In this document: piece after piece, positions 56,619 through 64,000 of the stretch
How positions within the stretch are numbered: position 1 is the first letter of the stretch
Layout: each line of letters starts with the position of its first letter
Assembly (NCBI RefSeq): GCF_000003815.2
Contig: NC_049986.1
Span: 24,913,883-24,977,882 of the forward strand
Direction: 5' to 3'
Origin: Branchiostoma floridae
Lineage: Eukaryota; Chordata; Leptocardii; Amphioxiformes; Branchiostomatidae
Length of the DNA: 64,000 bases
Made by a program: the position numbers and the translations under genes
The notes under the pieces: model-generated
Told to the model about the DNA's origin: nothing
The model's database searches: none
The model's input: the letters and a program-made list of their open reading frames with translations, nothing else

Positions 56619-57430
56619 ATTTAGCCCCCGGCCCGTGGCCGCAGGTTCAGGTAGCGGGGAATAGCCTAGCCCCCTGCCTGTGGCGGCAGGTTCAGGTAGC
56701 GGGGAATAGCCTAGCCCCCGGCCCGTGGCCGCAGGTTCAGGTAGCGGGGAATAGCCTAGCCCCCGGTCCGTAGCCGTAGGTTCAGGTAGCGGGGAATAGC
56801 CTAGCCCCCGGTCCGTAGCCGTAGGTTCAGGTAGCGGGAAATAGCCTAGGCCCCGGCCTGTGGCCGCAGGATCAGGTAGCGGGGAATAGCATAGCCCCCG
56901 GCCCGTGGCCGCAGGTTTAGGTAGCGGGGAATAGCCTAGGCCCCGGCCTGTGGCCGCAGGATCAGGTAGCGGGGAATAGCCTAGGCCCCGGCCTGTGGCC
57001 GCAGGTTCAGGTAGCGGGGAATAGCCTAGGCCCCGGCCTGTGGCCGCAGGTTCAGGTAGCGGGGAATAGCCTAGGCCCCGGCCCGTGGCCGCAGGTTCAG
57101 GTAGCGGGGAATAGCCTAGGCCCCGGCCTGTGGCCGCAGGATCAGGTAGCGGGGAATAGCCTAGGCCCCGGCCTGTGGCCGCAGGTTCAGGTAGCGGGGA
57201 ATAGCCTAGGCCCCGGCCTGTGGCCGCAGGATCAGGTAGCGGGGAATAGCCTAGCCCCCGGCCCGTGGCCGCAGGATCAGGTAGCGGGGAATAGCCTAGG
57301 CCCCGGCCTGTGGCCGCAGGATCAGGTAGCGGGGAATAGCCTAGGCCCCGGCCTGTGGCCGCAGGATCAGGTAGCGGGGAATAGCCTAGGCCCCGGCCTG
57401 TGGCCGCAGGTTCAGGTAGCGGGGAATAGC
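56619..57430. repeat. 45-bp GC-rich minisatellite, about 18 units
   Basis: The unit includes GGTAGCGGGGAATAGCCTAG and CCCGGCCTGTGGCCGCAGG, repeated with small variants (TTCAGG/ATCAGG, GGCCCGT/GGCCTGT). The short ORF at 56513-56773 runs into it and is not considered a gene. Confidence 0.92.
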
Positions 57431-58260
57431 CCAGTATGCCCAGCTGTGGGTTTCACGTCATCTGTTATGTTACCTGCCATTAGCCCACGGGCAAGAATTT
57501 GCAATAAACTTTACATTATCAAAACTCCTGCCGACCAACGGAACAGTGTGATTGTTAAATTTTAACTGGGAAATACAAAACGTCTTGTGCTAAATTTACA
57601 CCACGGCCTCTAGGTGGTAGCCGGCCGGAAGAAGCTAGTCTGTCAGATGACGGGGAATAACCCTGTACGCCCGGCTGTGGTTTGCACGTCCTTATCAAAA
57701 CACCTGCCGACCGACGCAACAATGTGTTGGTTAAATTTTAACAGGGAAATACAAGGCGTTGTAGTGCTTTGATCAAAGCCGTGCGACTTAGAAGCTAACA
57801 AGAACACATACGGAAGGTATTTCCTGGTGCGGACAGGTGTGCAGCACAGGTGAGTATATCTTTCTTCAACCTTGATGTTTGAGCTGGAGGTCTTACAAAC
57901 TCACACGCACCAGAATTACGGTTAAAGACACAGCCTTTGAAAGTCCTCGTATTTAAAGTTGACCGACGCAAGAAGTAGTAGGGGCACGGTCGATAAGGAT
58001 GAAAGGTGACCTTGTGGTGCTGACGCATGCTCTAAAGTTTCCTGGTTCAATTATCTATTCTAAAATGCTTTTACTTACGACACACCAATTAAAAAAGACT
58101 TTGAGGAAATAACCAAGCTGGTGAAAAAACACAGCTGGAGCAGAAAATAGACACGAGACCTAAATTTTTGGTCCATGTAATCAGAGAGAAACGAAAACAG
58201 AACTCCTTCCGACCAGACAAGAGGGACACACACGGGGACGGTCAGCGCACCGCACATCAA
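57431..58260. other. Non-coding, with a diverged direct duplication
   Basis: 57419-57590 and 57650-57760 share GGGGAATA, TATCAAAAC, CCTGCCGACC and TTAAATTTTAAC in order. Nothing else recognised. Confidence 0.5.
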
Positions 58261-58477
58261 AGGTAACGCTAGTTCACCTTTATCCGCGGGGTAACCTATA
58301 TCCGTTGTTTTTCAAAACAGGGTACTTATTAGGAACATGAACTCGACGGGTGGTAGTTTTAAACTGCAATGTACAGGAAATATTGCAACGTCCGTTAACG
58401 TGATATCCCCAAATACCCTGTTTTTAAAAGCAACGGATATAGGCTACCTAACGGCTAAAGGTGAACTAGCGTTACCT
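58261..58477. mobile_element. MITE with about 65-bp terminal inverted repeats
   Basis: 58261-58327 is closely the reverse complement of 58411-58477 (AGGTAACGCTAGTTCACCTT ... its complement at the right end). 217 bp in all, with no transposase. No clear target duplication was found. The 82-codon ORF at 58337-58585 lies mostly in it and is rejected as a gene. Confidence 0.8.
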
Positions 58478-61400
58478 CCTCTACAGGGGAAAGGGGCACA
58501 GTTTAGACTGATAAAAAAACAAAACAATAGAAGCAATCGCTGTCATAAGTCTGTGAAGGAGGAAAGTAGAACAGACACAACCTAGCTGCACCGTCTGAGC
58601 ACGTAGACTAGCAATGACTCATAGTCACCTGACTGTTTTACCAGACCCAGGGCAATTTGAGCAAATTTATGCTGACGGCTAACATTGATCATTAACTCAA
58701 AGTAGTAAACTGTGGAAGGTCCCACTTACACTCAACTTTAAGCTGCTTGTATGATAAAACGCAGAAGATTTATACATTATCTGCTTACTGTTCACTTGGT
58801 TTCCTGTTCAGATTTTGTAGCTATTAGAGATTTTGGTTTTGGTCTAATTTTATTCTAATTGTTGTAGTCTATAGACTCAGCAAAACAATGACGCAATCTC
58901 CGTGTGTCAACTTTGACCCAACATTGCAGAGGGGATTCCCATGACGTCACAGGTTTCCCCCACAGTTTCTGAGGTCAGGGCCAACTGATCGCCATTTCCT
59001 CTCCCAACTAGCTCAGACTGAGAGTTGCCAGTGGTGTGAACGGACGTCAAAGACGGACGTCAACAGGCAGTACAGACCCAGGCAGACTCCAACAAACTTC
59101 AGACTCTCCTAACTTCAAGTATAGCTGATCTCAGCAGCTCACCTCCCCAGGCACTGCTCCCCTACTGAGGTGTGTTGCTTTGAGTTTAAGGACTGCTCCT
59201 CCACAGGTCAGTCGAATTTCACTTTTACTTCTTATGGTAAAGCACAAGAAGACTTCTTTGTAGCCTTTTTTCAAATACTGAAACTGATTAGCCAGCCAGG
59301 TTGATTATAACAAAGTACGGGAGGGTAACTCCTCCGGCAGATTATTTTCCCTATTTGATCGATTTTTACTTTTTTTCTTCAACCAACAAAGGAGTCATGC
59401 TGAAATTAGACATTTTCTCGTATTCCTTGGTCTGAGATTTCTTTTCGGCTGATTAGGTAACTAGTAATTTCGTGATTCTCACTTTTAAATGAAGATAAAA
59501 GAAATACTATTCCATATTGTGGAGATCGTTTTCAACTATTTCGTTTAGTTTTTTTGACAAGCTATGGCAGGGTTGGTCTTTCTCATTGCTGTTGGTGCCT
59601 TTTTTCCTGAGGGTTTTGATATGTTTTCTGGCCCTCTTAAAACTATTTTGAGGATTTGCACCCACTTTTCATACCATTGCTGCTTGCAATTTATGGTACA
59701 TTCAATTGTTATTGTTTGCAGTGTCAAAGGCTACGGATGGTTGCCTGTGAAGTCTCCAAGTGTAGATGTATTTGACTTAATGCTGTGATGGGGGTGTTAT
59801 TACGAGTAGTTAATTTAAAAGAAATGTGACTATAGCACCATGTGAAGTAAGATTATTTACCGCATATATAAATTAATATTTGGTCCCTATTTGCCTTTTT
59901 TAGTCTAGTCGAAATAAGACCTTTGCGTTGAAATGGCACAACCTAGCGGCACCGTCTGGTCACGTAGGACTAACAATGACTCATAGTCACAAAACCGTTA
60001 TCAAGGTTTATGTTTAATGACGACATTGATCATTAACTTAAAAAGTCAACAGTGGGAAGTCCTTCAGCGAGCTTATAAGATAAAATAACTCTCTTTCCCA
60101 TAGTATCAACCTTATTATGACTGTAAACTCATGAAACGATCACCAGGCCCAAAAAGGTGCCCAAATTTCCCTGATTTTGTTCAACTCTGCATCGTCCTGT
60201 TGGTATTGGTGCGTGTGTCCGTGACTCAGTCAATCCTTTATTCACGTCACGTTTGGATTACAGAACATACCAGTTTGTTATAGCACATTTAAGTAGAGTA
60301 TATCTGCCCTTTCGGCAGTTGGATATGGCCGAATAATTTAACAAGTCAATATTGACGGAACAAAATGACCTGAATGGAGTGTTTGACTTTAGTAGGGTAA
60401 TTGCGGCACTTTATTTTTATGACCACCCTGTACTCAAACAGGCCTGGTGCCCGTTCCATAAATTTACAATCATAAAATACTCTACTCAATTATGGTAAAA
60501 GTAAACTGGGATGTTCTGTATACCAAAAGTTACATGAAAAAATGATCGATTGAATCATTGTTACCCGCGGCCATAACAACCGGACGACACAGTGTTGAAC
60601 AGAAGCGGGGAAATTTGGGCACTTTTTTTGGTGACCCGCTCAAGTAAGCAGGCCTGGTGCTTGTTCTATGAGTTCATAATGATAATGAATTTGATACCAT
60701 TGGAAAGAAAATTACATACGCTTTCTATTGATACATAACACATTGAAATTGATGCAAAAACAACAGAAATATGATCAACCGAAGTTTACATTCCAAACCT
60801 TTTTATGCCGAGTTTGGAATGTGGTTTTCAACTGTTTCTGAGTGTGGTGTGAATGGATGGTCATTTCTCCTATCAACTGACACAGTAGAGATTTAGCGGT
60901 TTTATGCACTCATGAATGGAGTTCATTAAAGGAGGACATAACACAAACTTCAGGCCCTACAAACTGAGGCGTGTTGGTTTGAACTTGCATCTGCATCAGA
61001 ACAAGTTCAAAACTCATTTGTGGCTGTTTTTGCCCTTTAGGTCAGGCAAGGGTCAGGTTACGATTAAACAGTTTTATCAGTGGCATGTCAAGGCCTATTT
61101 ATCAATAGGGGTGATTTTGTGGTCGGTATAACTTAAAGTGTTCGTGGCACCAAAAGAAATACACTTATAGGATTAATTCACTTTGAAGACCCCCAGCGAA
61201 GTGGTTGTTGGCTGCCCTAGCAACACATAGCAAATGTATTATGTCTATAGCCAGACCAGTATGCTCCAAAAGTATTGTAAGGTTAAGAATTGTACATTGA
61301 TGAAATGAGAAGGACATCCGGCACTACTGTATAGTTATGTGGTTAAATGATTAACAAATCAGACAAATAGATGGTAGTATATGCGTCAGTAGTAATATCT

Positions 61401-61640
61401 TTGCTACTTAGACAGGTTTTGATTAAAACCAAATGAGCGTTACTGCCCAGGGTCAGTTTCTTCTCAGCCACGTGCATTTGCTGTTACTTGGACAGACTAG
61501 TGAAATTGTTTCAATCTAACTTTCTTGGAATTCTGCTATCTAATTCTAATTCTTTCATCCAGGTAATGAATTAGATCAAACAGTCACTGTTTCTTCCATT
61601 GCAATAACCTAGCGCCAGCACATGCAACAAAATGTGCTAA
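58478..61640. other. Non-coding interval with two diverged duplications
   Basis: 58576-58760 resembles 59936-60090 (shared GCACCGTCTG, CAATGACTCATAGTCAC, ACATTGATCATTAACT). 60400-60600 resembles 60610-60800 (shared CAGGCCTGGTGC). No gene with domain support. Short ORFs at 59564-59788 and 60916-61131 lack recognisable features. Confidence 0.5.
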
Positions 61641-61829
61641 TACCCCCCTCACATTAGGCGCGATTCGATCGGACGACGAGTCTGCGAGCTCTAAATTACG
61701 AGGAGTCATGACCCTGACGGGAAGGGCGAACTCTGCCATTTCTTCCTCCGCATCAGGGTCATGCCTCCTCGTAAGTTAGAGCTCGCAGACTCGTCGTCCG
61801 ATCGAATCGCGCCAAATGTGAGGGGGGTA
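61641..61829. mobile_element. MITE with about 78-bp inverted repeats and TAA target duplication
   Basis: TACCCCCCTCACATTAGGCG at the left end and its near-perfect complement at the right. Both sides are flanked by TAA (61638-61640 and 61830-61832), the 3-bp TWA duplication typical of PIF/Harbinger elements. 189 bp, almost entirely inverted repeat. Confidence 0.8.
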
Positions 61830-61844
61830 TAATGAACCTTTGAG

Positions 61845-61944
61845 NNNNNNNNNNNNNNNNNNNNNNNNNNNNNNNNNNNNNNNNNNNNNNNNNNNNNNNN
61901 NNNNNNNNNNNNNNNNNNNNNNNNNNNNNNNNNNNNNNNNNNNN
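61845..61944. other. Assembly gap, exactly 100 N, between two MITE copies
   Basis: The assembly probably broke here because of the two long inverted repeats. Confidence 0.95.
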
Positions 61945-62025
61945 GGCATCAGGGTCATGCCTCCTTGTAATTTAGAGCTCGCAGACTGGTCGTCCGATTG
62001 AATCGCGCCTAATGTGAGGGGGGTA
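61945..62025. mobile_element. Second copy of the same MITE, right end only
   Basis: It matches the right half of 61641-61829, ends GGGGGGTA and is followed by TAA at 62026-62028. The left half lies in or beyond the 100-N gap 61845-61944. Confidence 0.75.
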
Positions 62026-62295
62026 TAAGCAAGCATTATTGGTTAACCGTTAAGAGGGATGTGGTGTGTATATTTGTGGTCAGCACAGCTGGAACTGTTT
62101 AAAGTATTAAAGTACAACATTTTTGTATAATAAAAAACTTATACGTGAACACTGTTTCTACCCCTTACAAATTTACATGTCTGTACGTATGCCAGTGGTT
62201 TTATCATGCGTACTCCGGTGGTTAGTGGCCCTACCTCCGAAACTAGAGGCCGCCATGATGAGTTCGATTCCAGCTGCCAAAGTGTCGCTCACCAG

Positions 62296-62523
62296 CACGT
62301 CACCGGAACGTACTGCGCCTGCGCGAACACTGGTTGTCTTTTTAACGTTGCATTGAAATCCCGCTTGTTGCACAGTATATGTTAGAGACATGGTTTCATG
62401 TAAAACGTACACGGAGTTTTACCCTTATATACGCACGCAATTTCTTAAATGCGGACCTTTAGTAAACCGGGAGATTAGCATGTCTATACTCTTCGCGCAG
62501 GCGCAGTACGTTCCGGTGACGTG
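62296..62523. repeat. Perfect 31-bp inverted repeat upstream of the third LRR gene
   Basis: 62296-62326 is the exact reverse complement of 62493-62523. The arms hold CGTACTGCGCCTGCGCGA, which resembles NRF1-type GCGC-rich sites. The spacer is 166 bp. It lies about 300 bp before the ATG at 62827. It could be promoter architecture or the ends of a short transposon. Confidence 0.8.
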
Positions 62524-62826
62524 CTTCGCTCACCCGACATGCACGCAAATGAATCTCGGGAAATCTCGCTAGCGTATCGCGAGACTCGCGCGTCATTGCA
62601 AACGCGTTACATGTACACCAGTGCCGACTAGCGGGACATATAGTCAGTGCAGGACAAACTCGCTTCTGAGTACTTTACAATAACAATGACAATAACAACG
62701 TTTGGATTAAAACCTTTGAGATGTTCATTGTAAGAACGATATGATGATGATTGCAAAAAGTGACGTTTCGACAATACGATTGATACACAATTAAAAGCCT
62801 GTTGTTATTGTCCCAGCATCAGCAGT

Positions 62827-63754
62827 ATGCAGAGGAGCCGTGTGACGTGCCGAGCTGCTGCAGTCAGTATCCTCGGTCTCCTGTGGGTCGTCACGGCCGC
62901 CTTCGCCTGCCCGGAGACATGTCGCTGTGGGTCTGGCGGGGAGGTCGACTGTAGTTTCCGGAGGCTCACAGTCGTTCCCGCCAACATACCATTGGGTACA
63001 ACTGTTCTCAACCTGTGGGGCAACAACATACAGAACCTGTCTGATGCGGATTTCTCCTACCTCACCAGCCTGGAGAAGCTCTATCTGTACTACAATGACA
63101 TCCGCGCTCTGCCTGTTGGAGTTTTCTCACATCTCACCAGTCTGCAGGAGCTGTGGCTATTTGGCAATCACATAGCTGACCTCCCGGATGGAGTATTCTC
63201 ACATCTCACCAGTCTGAAAGGGCTTTTCCTGCACAACAATAGCATCTGGAGTCTTCCCACTGGAGTGTTCTCACATCTCACCAGTCTGCAGGGTCTGACT
63301 CTATCTGGTAATCATATAGCTGACCTCCCGGATGGAGTGTTCTCACATCTCACCAGTTTGGAATGGCTTGATCTGTCCAACAATAACATCTCGAGTCTGC
63401 CTACTGGAGTGTTCTCACATCTCACCCGTCTGGATGAGCTTAACCTGGACAACAATAACATCTCGAGCCTGCCCACTGGAGTGTTCTCACATCTCACCAG
63501 TCTGCAGTTCCTTTATATAGCAGGAAACCCATTGAGGTGCGACTGTAGTTTGTATGGTCTAATGACTTCAGCACGTCTGCGCGCTTTGATCGAGGATGAC
63601 CCTACCTGCAGCTCCCCTCCCCACATGAAAAGCTACGAGCTGTTCTCTGTTACAGGAGACAAAGTTTGTCAGAGCCGCGGGGACTGCACCACGAGAAGTG
63701 CTGACGGCACCTGTGATTGCAACGCCGGCTGGACTGGCCCATTCTGTGGTAAAG
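62827..63754 (+). CDS. Third LRR receptor gene, exon 1 (3' part outside window)
   Basis: 928 nt ending in phase 1 (AAAG|GTAAG). Signal peptide MQRSRVTCRAAAVSILGLL, LRRNT CPETCRCG, about seven LRRs, LRRCT NPLRCDCSLYGLM, then EGF-like CQSRGDCTTR...CDCNAGWTGPFC. Same plan as the other two genes but the shortest repeat array. Downstream exons, and so the signalling domain, are not visible. Confidence 0.88.
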
Positions 63755-64000
63755 GTAAGATATTTTCCAGTGCTGGATTCTTACACAAATTGCTAAGACT
63801 AAATTCGTTTGGAGAAGGTTTGGGGTCGTACGTGGAACTCTAGTTACATTGTGACTGGAGGGTAACGTCCTTCGACAAAGTATTGTAAACGGTTTATGCG
63901 TTGAGTGTTCGCACCTATATCTCTATGTTCTGTTTACCGCATGTGTTTCGGCATGTCGTCTGTACTTAGTTGCGAAATGACGCACGTTCCTTTCTTTTCG
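63755..64000 (+). other. Start of intron 1 of the third LRR gene
   Basis: GTAAGATA donor, then non-coding sequence to the window end. No FTP exon reached. Confidence 0.8.

Noticed and set aside
58337-58585. 82-codon ORF
   Set aside because: Mostly inside a MITE whose ends are inverted repeats. No domain.

Overview
The window is metazoan nuclear DNA with split genes, GT-AG introns, AT-rich non-coding sequence, many non-LTR retrotransposons, MITEs and minisatellites. The best fit is a cephalochordate (amphioxus, Branchiostoma). The reasons are leucine-rich-repeat (LRR) receptors built in unusual domain combinations, an F-type-lectin (FTP) domain, a TPR protein with a GlnD-type nucleotidyltransferase module, and a CR1 element carrying a 2A peptide. 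Species is inferred, not proven.

Layout: (1) 150-1295, + strand: the last two exons of a receptor tyrosine kinase (RTK), followed by about 2.7 kb of flank duplicated at 53555-56512. (2) 4409-8942, - strand: a nucleotidyltransferase (DUF294/GlnD-like) plus TPR protein, with a 100-N assembly gap. (3) 13440-14780: decayed Tx1/L1-like LINE. (4) 15544-20136, +: complete six-exon receptor, signal peptide-LRR-EGF-FTP-CCP-TM-TIR (787 aa). (5) 21465-24652 and 26744-30244, +: two LINEs, the second with an intact ORF (hydrophobic leader-2A-PHD-endonuclease-RT). (6) 34122-53554, +: complete 15-exon receptor, signal peptide-LRR-EGF-FTP(with nested CUB)-3xCCP-TM-tyrosine kinase-repeat tail. The predicted CDS is 4557 nt, a multiple of three. 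(7) 62827-63754, +: first exon of a third LRR receptor that runs out of the window.

The central observation is a modular receptor cluster. Genes 4 and 6 share the LRR exon, FTP exons, CCP exon, transmembrane exon, parts of their introns and their 5' flank. One ends in a TIR domain and the other in a tyrosine kinase. Intron similarity continues past the TM exon to within about 120-165 bp of the signalling exon, so the cytoplasmic module appears to have been exchanged through a phase-1 intron. The kinase receptor has further oddities: a CUB domain inside the split FTP domain, a non-RD catalytic loop (HGD), two successive introns filled with tandem copies of their own exon-donor junction (18 donors at 47 bp; 7 donors at 69 bp), a decoy acceptor, and a tail minisatellite read in different frames in the two paralogues.

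Together the genes look like a fast-evolving innate-recognition family. Repeat number in the LRR exon varies (about 7, 10 and 18 in the three genes). Signalling output is swapped by exon shuffling, and the cluster is expanding by segmental duplication. Function is inferred from domains only.
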